Source of the DNA: Thermodesulfobacteriota bacterium
Lineage (GTDB): Bacteria; Desulfobacterota; Thermodesulfobacteria; Thermodesulfobacteriales; Thermodesulfobacteriaceae
Assembly (NCBI GenBank): GCA_030550555.1
Contig: JAUQPD010000037.1
Coordinates: 100,628 to 164,627 of the forward strand
Length of the DNA stretch: 64,000 nt
Direction of reading: 5' to 3'
Part shown: piece after piece, positions 48,536 through 56,338 of the stretch
Position numbering within the stretch: position 1 is the stretch's first letter
How the letters are laid out: each line of letters opens with the position of its first letter
The notes under the pieces: generated by a model
What the model was told of the DNA's origin: nothing
The model's database searches: none
What the model saw: only the letters and a program-made list of their open reading frames with translations
Position numbers and translations under genes: made by a program

Positions 48536-49555
48536 ATGGTCTTCTTAGAAGCTCTACTGTCTCTAATCCTTATCCTAATCTGTGCTGAGCTGTTTACTAA
48601 TGGAGTTGAAGTATTTGGAGAAAAACTCTCATTATCTCAAGCTGTTGTAGGAAGCATTCTTGCAGCCATTGGCACTGCCCTTCCAGAAACCATTGTGCCT
48701 TTAGTTGCAATTCTTTTCTATAAAGGTGAGGCTGGAGACCAAATCGGAATTGGTGCTATACTTGGTGCTCCCTTTATGTTAGTAACTGCTGGTCTCTTTC
48801 TCGTAGCGACAGGTGTTTTGATCTCCTACTTAAGAGGTAACAGAACTTTAGAAATAAAAATAGAACCTCATACATTTCAGCGAGATTTTATCTTCTTCAT
48901 TATCAGCTATTCAATTGCCATATTTATACCATTATTATTTACAAATAATAAATTTCTACACTTTTTATTAGCGTTTATTTTAGTTATAAATTATCTTATT
49001 TATCTATTTCTAACTTTTAGGTCTGATAGTATAGCAGTTGAAGCCTATAAAGATTTATATTTAGAGAAATTTTTAAAGAAATTGAGGATTACTATTAGTA
49101 ATACTGGAGTTATTTTTATTGCCTTAATTCAATGTATATGTGCTGTAATTGTTATGATAAAGAGTGCTCATATTTTTGTGGAATCTCTTGAAGCTTTATC
49201 AAAATTCTTTGGAATCAGTCCTATTCTTTTTTCTCTAATTGTTGCACCAATTGCGACAGAACTTCCTGAAAAATTTAATAGCCTTATTTGGACCCTTAGA
49301 GGTAGAGATGTCCTTGCTCTTGGAAATATGACAGGTGCTATGGTTTTTCAATCAACTTTTCCTGTCAGCATTGGCCTTATCTTTACTCCTTGGAATCTTG
49401 AAGGTCTTGCTCTAGTTTCTGCCTTTATAGCTATAGGGCTTTCCCTATTCTATTTATTGTGTATCTTTCTCTTAAGAAAATTATCACCCTTTATACTACT
49501 TCTTTCTGGTCTTGCCTATTTTGTCTACATTTATTTTGTAATTACTTTGAAATAA
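48536..49555 (+). CDS. sodium/calcium exchanger (CaCA) family protein
   Basis: 339 residues with about ten membrane helices in two inverted halves. The alpha repeats are GSILAAIGTALPETIVPLVAIL (about 40-62) and FSLIVAPIATELPEKFNSLIW (about 235-256), the ion-binding signature of the CaCA superfamily; here both contain the acidic residue after Pro. Ion specificity (Ca, K, Mg or H-coupled) cannot be read off. The ATG is 8 bases after the USP stop. The central loop (about 110-170) is noticeably AT-rich. Confidence 0.87.
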   Translation: MVFLEALLSLILILICAELFTNGVEVFGEKLSLSQAVVGSILAAIGTALPETIVPLVAILFYKGEAGDQIGIGAILGAPFMLVTAGLFLVATGVLISYLRGNRTLEIKIEPHTFQRDFIFFIISYSIAIFIPLLFTNNKFLHFLLAFILVINYLIYLFLTFRSDSIAVEAYKDLYLEKFLKKLRITISNTGVIFIALIQCICAVIVMIKSAHIFVESLEALSKFFGISPILFSLIVAPIATELPEKFNSLIWTLRGRDVLALGNMTGAMVFQSTFPVSIGLIFTPWNLEGLALVSAFIAIGLSLFYLLCIFLLRKLSPFILLLSGLAYFVYIYFVITLK

Positions 49556-49561
49556 TGGTTT

Positions 49562-50845
49562 ATGTTGAATGAGCATATTGGATGGCTTTGCGAACATAAG
49601 TTTCACACCATTAGGCCAGGCCTTGTTAGAATTGTTCGTCTTCTCCAGAGATTAGGAAATCCTCACAAGACTTATCCTACTGTCCACATCGCAGGAACTA
49701 ATGGAAAGGGCTCAACCTGTGCTATACTAAGCACTCTTTTATCAGCCCATGGTTTAAAAACAGGTCTATATACTTCACCTCATCTAATACGGTTGAATGA
49801 GCGTTTTAGAATAAATGGTAATGAAATTTCTGATGCGCAATTAGCTGACCTTTTAGGTTTCTTAAGGTCTCTAATTGGTGATATTTCTATTACCTATTTT
49901 GAAATAACAACTGCCCTTGCCTTTTTATATTTTGCCAAAGAGGAGGTTGACATTGCTGTGATAGAGACTGGGATGGGGGGAAGGCTTGATGCAACAAATG
50001 TAATTCAACCAGAAGTAGCAGTTATCACAACAATAGGATATGACCATATGAAATATCTTGGAGATACCCTTGAAAAAATAGCCTTTGAGAAAGCGGGGAT
50101 CATCAAAAGAGGACGCCCAGTAGTGATTGGAAATATTGATCCTGGTCCTCTTAAGGTCATAATAGATCGAGCAAGAGCTCTTCAAGCTCCAGAATATGTT
50201 TATCAGCGGGACTTTTCTGTTGAGAGGGAAGGTCCTTTTTGGACTTATAGAGGAACCTATTTTTTTTCAGCTCTTGATCTTGCCCTTCAAGGGGAGTATC
50301 AGGGCCATAACTTGGCTTTAGCCCTTAGGTCTTTAGAAATACTTGAAGAAAAGGGCCTCCTTAAGATTGATGAAAATATACTTCGCAGTGCCCTTAAAGA
50401 GGTTGAGTGGGAAGGAAGATACAAGAAAATCCAGATTGGAGAGAAGCTCCTTCTACTTGATTCTGCCCACAATCTTCAAGGGGTCTCTGCTCTACTTCAC
50501 TCCCTAGAAAAGGAAAAATTCCTACCCTATCTTCTCCTTCTTGGGCTTACAGATGAGGAGGGAACTAAACCAAAACTTACCATCTTAGAGTCTCTCTCAA
50601 AATTTGCAGAGAAGATTATCATTTCAGACTTCCTTTCACCTAGAAAGCCCGTAACAAAAGCTGAATGGTCAGAACTCCTTAAAAATCATCCTCTCAGAGA
50701 CAAAGTAACCATAACTTCCAATCCTGATGAAGCCCTTCGACTTGCCCTTTCTCAACCTATTGATAAGATCCTCATAACTGGCTCTATCTATTTCCTCGGA
50801 GAGGTCCTAAAGAGCCTAAAAGCTCGGAAATATTCGGATGTATGA
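49562..50845 (+). CDS. folC: bifunctional dihydrofolate synthase / folylpolyglutamate synthase
   Basis: 427 residues, a Mur-ligase-type ATPase that adds glutamate to dihydropteroate and folates. Motifs are TVHIAGTNGKGSTCAILSTLLSAHGLKTGLYTSPHLIRLNERF, VDIAVIETGMGGRLDATNV, TTIGYDHMKYLGDTLEKIAFEKAGIIK and LLDSAHNLQGVSAL. The His/Asp-rich C-terminal domain (about 290-425) is present. It starts 6 bases after the exchanger stop and overlaps the helicase start by 4 bases. Confidence 0.95.
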   Translation: MLNEHIGWLCEHKFHTIRPGLVRIVRLLQRLGNPHKTYPTVHIAGTNGKGSTCAILSTLLSAHGLKTGLYTSPHLIRLNERFRINGNEISDAQLADLLGFLRSLIGDISITYFEITTALAFLYFAKEEVDIAVIETGMGGRLDATNVIQPEVAVITTIGYDHMKYLGDTLEKIAFEKAGIIKRGRPVVIGNIDPGPLKVIIDRARALQAPEYVYQRDFSVEREGPFWTYRGTYFFSALDLALQGEYQGHNLALALRSLEILEEKGLLKIDENILRSALKEVEWEGRYKKIQIGEKLLLLDSAHNLQGVSALLHSLEKEKFLPYLLLLGLTDEEGTKPKLTILESLSKFAEKIIISDFLSPRKPVTKAEWSELLKNHPLRDKVTITSNPDEALRLALSQPIDKILITGSIYFLGEVLKSLKARKYSDV

Positions 50846-52362
50846 TGATAAAAATGATTACAACTGAGTCTAAGGACCTGGAACTAACTGAAGAACAAAG
50901 GCTCATTGTTGAAGAAGAGGGAGACCTTCTTGTCCTTGCAGGACCTGGTTGTGGAAAGACTTCAACAATGATACTTAAAATAAAGAACATCCTTACAAAG
51001 GGTATTTCTCCTCAGAAATTGCTGGTTCTAACCTTTTCTCTCCGCAATAGTCAGGAATTGAGAGAAAAATTAAACAGAGAGGGTCTTACTGAAGTAAAAG
51101 TAGACACCTTTCATGGGCTTGCCTATGATCTCTGGAGAGATACCTATGGTAAGCAACCAAAGTTAATCACTGAAGAGGAAAAACACCAAATCCTTCGCAA
51201 ACTCTTTCCCAAAGATAGGGAACCACTTAGAAACCCTTTAGCAAGAGAGACCTATTTGAATTATCTCAAGAGTAACAACCTTTGTGATTTTGATCTACTA
51301 TTCCTTCTTGAAAAGGATTATAGGTCACTCTTTGAGGGCTATCATGTATTTGTAGATGAGTTTCAGGATATGACACCTGAAATAATTCACTTTCTCGCCA
51401 ATTTTGAGAAAGCAAGACTTTATCTCTTTGGTGACCCCAATCAGTCAATTTATGGATTTAAAGGTGTTGATTTAGCTCTAATAAAGAGTTTTTTGGACCG
51501 CAAGAGGGCAGGTCTTCGTCTTTTTAGTTTAACAAATAGTTTCCGCTGTCCAAGAGAGATACTGGACTTTGCAAGAACACTTCAGTGTTCACCATGGCAA
51601 CCTCAACCCTTTAATAGTTCAAAAGGCGGTGGAATTGTTCAAGGCTTTCTCTTTCCAGACTCACAAGAAGAAAAGGATTTTCTTGTTAATTTGTGCTATA
51701 GTTGTATTGGTGGACTTGGGCTTGAACAGGCAAATCTGAAGGGCGTCTCGCCGTCACAGATCTTTGTGCTTGCAAGAGTGAAAAAGATCCTTGAATCTCT
51801 GATGGAAAACTTCTTAAAAAGGGGGCTTCCAATCTCATATCCTGAAGCAAGAGGAGAAGAGTTACTCAATAGGCTTATTTCTATTGCAGACAGATTGCAC
51901 AGTGGATTTCCATCTTTTGAAAACCACTTAGGAGATCTAGATCCCCTTCTAAGGAACTTCGTCTTAAATTTGTATGAACTCTTTGGTGGAGACAGAGAAA
52001 AGCTGGGAGCCCTTCTTCTTGGGATTAAGCCTGAGGATCTTATTTTTCCTTCACTTGAGGGTATCAATTTTCTGACCATTCACTCTGCTAAGGGCCTTGA
52101 AGCAGAGGTAGTAATTCTTGCTGGCGCTGAAGATGGCCTCATTCCCTTAACCCTTTTTAAAAACTACGACCTTGATGAAGAGAAGCGAGTTCTCTATGTT
52201 GCCGTAACGAGGGCTAAAAGTTGTTTCTATTTTTCTGCAGTAAAAGAGAGAAGAATCTTTGGTTCTCTTCTTAATCGAGGCCTAAGTCGGTGGTTGAAGG
52301 AGATTCCCTTTAAAGAATTCAAGAAAAGGCCTCCCACTCCAAAACAAGGAGGCCTTTTTTAA
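50842..52362 (+). CDS. compact UvrD/Rep-like superfamily I helicase
   Basis: 506 residues. SF1A motifs are in order: Q-motif LTEEQRLIVE, Walker A AGPGCGKTS (about 33-41), Ia TFSLRNSQELREKL, TFHGLAYDLW, Walker B VDEFQDMTPE, III GDPNQSIYGFKG, IV NSFRCPREIL, V TIHSAKGLEAEVVI, VI EEKRVLYVAVTRAKS. UvrD and Rep are about 670-720 residues; here the 1B and 2B insertions are much reduced. It probably unwinds or remodels DNA, but translocase-only activity is possible. Its last codons form the terminator hairpin. Confidence 0.9.
   Translation: MMIKMITTESKDLELTEEQRLIVEEEGDLLVLAGPGCGKTSTMILKIKNILTKGISPQKLLVLTFSLRNSQELREKLNREGLTEVKVDTFHGLAYDLWRDTYGKQPKLITEEEKHQILRKLFPKDREPLRNPLARETYLNYLKSNNLCDFDLLFLLEKDYRSLFEGYHVFVDEFQDMTPEIIHFLANFEKARLYLFGDPNQSIYGFKGVDLALIKSFLDRKRAGLRLFSLTNSFRCPREILDFARTLQCSPWQPQPFNSSKGGGIVQGFLFPDSQEEKDFLVNLCYSCIGGLGLEQANLKGVSPSQIFVLARVKKILESLMENFLKRGLPISYPEARGEELLNRLISIADRLHSGFPSFENHLGDLDPLLRNFVLNLYELFGGDREKLGALLLGIKPEDLIFPSLEGINFLTIHSAKGLEAEVVILAGAEDGLIPLTLFKNYDLDEEKRVLYVAVTRAKSCFYFSAVKERRIFGSLLNRGLSRWLKEIPFKEFKKRPPTPKQGGLF
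52324..52360. terminator. bidirectional terminator inside the helicase 3' end
   Basis: AAAAGGCCTCC (52324-52334) and GGAGGCCTTTT (52348-52358) form an 11-bp stem with a 13-base loop, followed by further Ts up to the TAA. The A/T edges let it work on the opposite strand for rpoD, which ends at 52378. Confidence 0.75.
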
Positions 52363-52377
52363 AGGACGTTGAGGTGA

Positions 52378-53703
52378 CTATTCGTTGAATTCAAAGCCCT
52401 CTTTTTGGGCAAGTTGTCTCATCTTTGCAAGGGCCTTTTTCTCAATCTGTCTTATTCTCTCTCGTGAGACCTTGAAAATATAACCTATTTCCTCTAAGGT
52501 ATAACCTTCATATTCTCCGAGACCAAATCTCATTCTGATAATTTTTTCCTCTCTTGGAGAGAGGGTAGAGAGAAATTTTTTTATTTTTTCAGAGATATCC
52601 CTTTTTCTTGTCTTTTCATACGGGGATGGGCTCTTTTTGTTTTCAATAAAATTACCGAGGGTACTCTCTTCATCGCCAACAGGTGTTTCCAAAGAGACAG
52701 GATCTTTGGCGGTTTCAAAGATAACCAAAATCTTCTCATAAGGGACATTCGTATACCTTGCCAATTCCTCCGGAGTTGGCTCTCTTCCTAATTCTTTAGA
52801 AAGTTCATAGAAGGTTTTAAATACATGATTTCTCAGTTCCAGAAAATGAACAGGAAGCCTGATAGTTCTTGTTTTGTCGAGAATTGCCCGAGTTATTGAT
52901 TGTCTAATCCACCACGAAGCATAGGTACTAAATTTATTACCTTTTCTGTAGTCGAAACGATAGACCGCTCTCATAAGTCCGAGATTTCCTTCCTGAATTA
53001 GATCAGCAAGACTGAGACCCTGTCTCATATATTTCTTCGCGATGGAGACAACAAGTCTCAGATTTGCCTTGACCATTTCGTCTTTTGCCTTTTCAATTTG
53101 GAAGATGTAACCCTTTAATTTATTACAGAACTCAACAACTCTCTTATTATTTCCGTATTTTTCCGTGCATATCTTTATTAGATTTTCAAAGTAATTGACA
53201 TAGCTCTTCTTTGGCTTAAAATTTGGATCCTTTTTCTGCCAAGCCTTAATGGTTGCCTTAGCCTCTTTTATCTCAGGAATATTTAGTTTACATTCAGTGA
53301 CCAGTTTTATAATGCTTTCAAAGCCCTCTCTAATCTGCCGTGAGAGCTCCTCCTCTCTATCCGGAGTAAGTAGCTCATATTTTCCCATCTCTTTGAGGTA
53401 GATGGATAATAATTCCACTGTTGAAGGCTCACTTATGCCCTCTTCATCCTCTTCGAGCTCACTCTCCCCTAAAATGGTTAACTCCTTCATTTTGTCCTGG
53501 ACTCTCTTTTCAATAAACTCCTCTCGTTCATAGGGATCCATTTCCTTCAATTCAATCCTATAGGTCTCCAGTAGATCAAAAATCTCCTCCATCTTGTCGG
53601 GATCGTGATACTCCTCAGGTAAAAGACTATTCAGAAGGTCGTAAGTGAGTTGGCCTGATTTACCAAGCTCAAGTATTTTGTCCTGCAACTTCTTGTTTAC
53701 CAT
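52378..53703 (-). CDS. rpoD: RNA polymerase primary sigma factor (RpoD/SigA)
   Basis: 441 residues. Region 1.1 (about 1-55, LQDKILELGKSGQLTYDLLNSLLPEEY) is present, then region 1.2 (TVELLSIYLKEMGKYELLTPDREEELSRQI), a shortened non-conserved region, 2.1-2.4 (VKANLRLVVSIAKKYMRQGLSLADLIQEGNLGLMRAVYRFDYRKGNKFSTYASWWIRQSITRAI) and 4.2 (YTLEEIGYIFKVSRERIRQIEKKALAKMR). The presence of 1.1 and complete 2.4/4.2 marks the housekeeping factor rather than an alternative one. It recognises TTGACA/TATAAT-type sites such as 47134-47162. It is preceded by a 343-base gene-free region. Confidence 0.96.
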   Translation of the reverse strand: MVNKKLQDKILELGKSGQLTYDLLNSLLPEEYHDPDKMEEIFDLLETYRIELKEMDPYEREEFIEKRVQDKMKELTILGESELEEDEEGISEPSTVELLSIYLKEMGKYELLTPDREEELSRQIREGFESIIKLVTECKLNIPEIKEAKATIKAWQKKDPNFKPKKSYVNYFENLIKICTEKYGNNKRVVEFCNKLKGYIFQIEKAKDEMVKANLRLVVSIAKKYMRQGLSLADLIQEGNLGLMRAVYRFDYRKGNKFSTYASWWIRQSITRAILDKTRTIRLPVHFLELRNHVFKTFYELSKELGREPTPEELARYTNVPYEKILVIFETAKDPVSLETPVGDEESTLGNFIENKKSPSPYEKTRKRDISEKIKKFLSTLSPREEKIIRMRFGLGEYEGYTLEEIGYIFKVSRERIRQIEKKALAKMRQLAQKEGFEFNE

Positions 53704-53763
53704 CTCTCAATCACACCCTCCTTTTCAAATTCTCCTAATAAGGTTCTCCCAATAAAATAATAC

Positions 53764-53785
53764 AGGTGTCCCTGAAAGGACACCT
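53764..53785. repeat. perfect inverted repeat in the rpoD leader
   Basis: AGGTGTCC and GGACACCT separated by 6 bases (8-bp perfect stem). On the minus strand it is followed by GTATTATTTTATTG, a loose T-rich tract about 60 bases before the rpoD start. It could be an attenuator, a leader structure or an operator. Confidence 0.5.
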
Positions 53786-53970
53786 TAATGAACGATGTTT
53801 AATTTTACGATTATGTAAAAATTATCAAGTTTGAATAACAGAGACAATAGCCTAAAAAGAGATTATTTTGGGATTTAACTGGAACTAACTTATATTTCTT
53901 AAGAATTTTTTGAAATTTTTGAATTTTAGAGACCTTGCCTTCACCTCCATTAAGGATATTTAGATATTCA

Positions 53971-53998
53971 AATTTATTCTAATACCCGCTTTTGTCAA
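53971..53998 (-). promoter_or_regulatory. candidate rpoD promoter
   Basis: Minus strand: consensus TTGACA (53993-53998), 16-base gap, TAAATT (53971-53976). The expected leader is about 260 bases. Confidence 0.5.
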
Positions 53999-54046
53999 GT
54001 TTATGAACTTCTAGATGCCTATTATTAGTGAAAAAAAAGATGACCC

Positions 54047-54589
54047 CTAAGAGATCTTTTCAATGTCGTCTTTAATTGCCTTTAGCCAGATCTGTGCTTT
54101 TCTCTCAAGGTCCTCGAGAAGTCTGAGTTTACGCCTTTGAATTTCATGTTGACAAAATCCTCCTGTTTTGAAAAAAAATTCAAGTATTCTTGTAAAGATG
54201 TTGGCAGATCTTTCTTCTTCTTCTTCTTCTTTTATGAGGATGTCCATTGGAAGCTCAAATTCCTCAATATAGCTTAGCTCTGTTCCTTCCTTTGTAGGCC
54301 TTAAAAGATAAGTCACCCTGAGTTTACCCTCAGAGTCTTCCGTAACCATTTTTTGATTTTCTACAAATTCTCTCACGACACCGATATATGAGAATCGCAT
54401 ATCTTTGGTCTGAACAGTAACTTTATATTTAGTTCCAACTTTTACTGGTTCCGGAGTTAAAAATTCAAAACTTATGAGCTTATAAGAGGGATTTAGCCTG
54501 AGTCTTCGCTCAATGTTTTTGAGATATGAAAAGACTTCTTCTGGAGATTTTCTAATTTCAATTTTGAGCCTGATTGATTCCTTGCTCAT
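54047..54589 (-). CDS. SRPBCC-family (polyketide cyclase/START-like) protein
   Basis: 180 residues. The first 145 fit the SRPBCC fold: SIRLKIEIRKSPEEVFSYLKNIERRLRLNP, KVGTKYKVTVQTKDMRFSYIGVVREF, LRVTYLLRPTKEGTELSYIEEFELP. The C-terminus has an acidic patch (KEEEEEERS) and a final helical segment. These proteins bind lipids or small hydrophobic ligands; no ligand is suggested by context. The ATG has no ribosome-binding site; a perfect TATAAT ends 5 bases upstream. Confidence 0.8.
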   Translation of the reverse strand: MSKESIRLKIEIRKSPEEVFSYLKNIERRLRLNPSYKLISFEFLTPEPVKVGTKYKVTVQTKDMRFSYIGVVREFVENQKMVTEDSEGKLRVTYLLRPTKEGTELSYIEEFELPMDILIKEEEEEERSANIFTRILEFFFKTGGFCQHEIQRRKLRLLEDLERKAQIWLKAIKDDIEKIS

Positions 54590-54594
54590 CTAAA

Positions 54595-54623
54595 ATTATA
54601 GTAATACAAATTAAGAATTTAAA
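54595..54623 (-). promoter_or_regulatory. candidate promoter of the SRPBCC gene (leaderless)
   Basis: Minus strand: TTTAAA (54618-54623), 17-base gap, TATAAT (54595-54600). The -10 ends 5 bases before the ATG, so the start codon would lie at or next to the transcription start. Confidence 0.55.
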
Positions 54624-54661
54624 AAGCCAATGTTTTAAAAGCTTAGGCCAGGTGCTTAGAC

Positions 54662-54689
54662 TTGAAATTTGTCAATTCGGGCTTAACAT
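54662..54689 (+). promoter_or_regulatory. candidate promoter of the bifunctional-nuclease gene
   Basis: TTGAAA (54662-54667), 16-base gap, TAACAT (54684-54689), then a short leader with GGGAG before ATG 54720. Confidence 0.5.
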
Positions 54690-54719
54690 TTTAAGAAAAA
54701 GACCATTGGGAGTAGAGTT

Positions 54720-55238
54720 ATGGGAAAGGTAAAAGTGGTAGTTCACGGGCTTGCGGTTGATCCTGTATCGAATAGTCCCGTGATGCTACTGAAAGAGACC
54801 CATGGGGATAGAATTCTCCCAATATGGATAGGAGTGTTAGAGGCGACTTCCATAGCTTCTCGGTTGGAAAACATACAGTTTCCTCGTCCACTCACCCATG
54901 ACCTCATGAAAAATATCCTAGACTTTCTTGGTATCAAGATCCCCAAAATAGAGATTGTAGACCTAAGAGACAATACCTATTATGCGATAATAACTCTTGA
55001 GATTCAAGGAGAACTTGTAGACATTGATGCACGTCCAAGTGATGCGGTAGCTATGGCTCTACGCATGGGCTCTGAGATCTTTGTCCACGAAGAGGTCTTG
55101 AGAAAGAGTCAGACCTTTACGGATTCTCCCATTAAGGAGGGGCAAGAAGAAATAGTAGGAGCGACTGAAGAGGAGAAAGAAAAACTCAAAGAACTCCTTG
55201 AGACCTTAGACCCCAAACACTTCAAATATAAAATGTAG
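54720..55238 (+). CDS. bifunctional nuclease (BFN/DUF151) family protein
   Basis: 172 residues. The BFN core is clear: VVVHGLAVDPVSNSPVMLLKETHGDRILPIWIGVLEATSIASRLENIQFPRPLTHDLMKNILDFLG, then VDIDARPSDAVAMALRMGSEIFVHEEVL. Plant and archaeal relatives have been reported with DNase/RNase activity; in bacteria the role is unclear. A charged helix (EEEKEKLKELLETLDPKHF) ends the protein. A PHP gene follows after 11 bases. Confidence 0.92.
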   Translation: MGKVKVVVHGLAVDPVSNSPVMLLKETHGDRILPIWIGVLEATSIASRLENIQFPRPLTHDLMKNILDFLGIKIPKIEIVDLRDNTYYAIITLEIQGELVDIDARPSDAVAMALRMGSEIFVHEEVLRKSQTFTDSPIKEGQEEIVGATEEEKEKLKELLETLDPKHFKYKM

Positions 55239-55249
55239 AGGGTTCTTTC

Positions 55250-55891
55250 TTGTTTGATTTTCATTGTCACTCTGTCTTCAGTGATGGTGAACTTATTCCT
55301 GCAGAAATTTGGCGAAGAGTTCAGGCCTTAGGATACAGGGCTATTGCTATAACAGATCATGCAGACCATTCAAATTTTGAATTTATTCTCAATAATCTTC
55401 TTAAGATCAAAGAGGCCTTTAGAGGGCTTGAGCCTAAGCTACTTGTTGGTGTTGAACTTACCCATGTACCTCCCTCTCTAATTTCAGACCTTATAAAGAG
55501 GGCAAGAGAGAGAGGAGCTGACATAGTTGTTGTTCACGGAGAAACCATTGTTGAGCCTGTTGCAGAGGGAACAAACAGGGCAGCTATTCTGGGCAAGGCA
55601 GATATCCTTGCTCATCCTGGTTTAATCAGTGAAGAGGATGTAAAACTTGCCTCAGAATACGGAGTCTTCTTAGAACTCTCTGGTCGCAAAGGGCACTCTT
55701 TCACAAATGGTCATGTTGCCAGACTTGCAAAAAAGTATGGTGCACCCCTTATTGTCAACTCTGATGCCCATAGTCCCTCAGATATTCTCACCAAAGAACT
55801 CTCTGTGAAAATAGCTCTTGGAGCAGGTTTAACCGTTGATGAAGTTGAAGCTCTATGGAATTATGTAGAGGCTCGCTTTCTGAGGAAATAA
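55250..55891 (+). CDS. PHP-domain phosphoesterase
   Basis: 213 residues. The PHP metal sites are visible: FDFHCHSVFSDGELIPAEIW (HxH near the start), AITDHADHSN, VVVHGETIVEPV, ILAHPGLI and VNSDAHSP. The fold is related to histidinol phosphatase and the nuclease domain of PolC/DnaE; substrate unknown. The start is TTG at 55250, with AGAGGG upstream. It overlaps the next gene by 37 bases. Confidence 0.92.
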   Translation: MFDFHCHSVFSDGELIPAEIWRRVQALGYRAIAITDHADHSNFEFILNNLLKIKEAFRGLEPKLLVGVELTHVPPSLISDLIKRARERGADIVVVHGETIVEPVAEGTNRAAILGKADILAHPGLISEEDVKLASEYGVFLELSGRKGHSFTNGHVARLAKKYGAPLIVNSDAHSPSDILTKELSVKIALGAGLTVDEVEALWNYVEARFLRK

Positions 55892-56319
55892 TCTCTGAAA
55901 GTCTCTATCAGACTTTTATAAACAAAGGCTATCCTTCTCACAGTCTCAATAAAAATTATTGCGTAAAATTTTCTTATAATTCTGCCTTTACATATGACAT
56001 TAAATTTCCCTTGATTGTAAAAACCGACATTCCGCTTTTAATCACATATTATGATGCGAGTTGTGGAGGTATAGGCTCTACTGTGAGACCTCTTCTTGCT
56101 ATGGCAAGAATTGTCTTCGAACCTCGACCAATCTATGCCCTTCTGACAAATCTTTTAGACTTCATACTTATAGACGTTGCCTCAGGAAAAGCAACAAAGG
56201 GTGATGAAACTATTATTCCTGATTTTTCACGCCTTCTTCAAGAGAAACAAAGTCATTCTCAAAATTTTAACGAGGAGATTGAGAAGAAAATTATTGCTCT
56301 CCATTTTAGCTTTGGTTGA
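55855..56319 (+). CDS. HsdR-N-like (restriction-endonuclease-fold) protein, probably catalytically degenerate
   Basis: 154 residues. The pattern ESLYQTFINKGYPSH, YDIKFPLIVKTDIPLLITYYDASCGGIGSTVRPLLAMARI and PIYALLTNLLDFILIDVASGK resembles HSDR_N_2 proteins, short relatives of the HsdR nuclease domain. Where these usually have a Lys after the beta-strand (PD-(D/E)xK), this one reads ITYYDASC, so activity is doubtful. ATG 55855 lies within the PHP gene. Assignment is by memory of the family and needs a profile search. Confidence 0.6.
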   Translation: MELCRGSLSEEIISESLYQTFINKGYPSHSLNKNYCVKFSYNSAFTYDIKFPLIVKTDIPLLITYYDASCGGIGSTVRPLLAMARIVFEPRPIYALLTNLLDFILIDVASGKATKGDETIIPDFSRLLQEKQSHSQNFNEEIEKKIIALHFSFG

Positions 56320-56338
56320 AAAACTTCTTAGAAGGGGG

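Larger units (their letters stand above)
53704..54046. other. 343-base gene-free region upstream of rpoD
   Basis: AT-rich and without a plausible ORF. It holds the hairpin at 53764-53785, a candidate rpoD promoter at 53971-53998 and several runs of A and T. The 3' end of the SRPBCC gene borders it at 54047. The predicted rpoD leader is about 260 bases, long enough for regulation. Confidence 0.6.

Noticed and set aside
53704-54046. Possible 6S RNA or tmRNA in the rpoD upstream gap
   Set aside because: The strongest stem is only 8 bp and no long helix characteristic of those RNAs is present.
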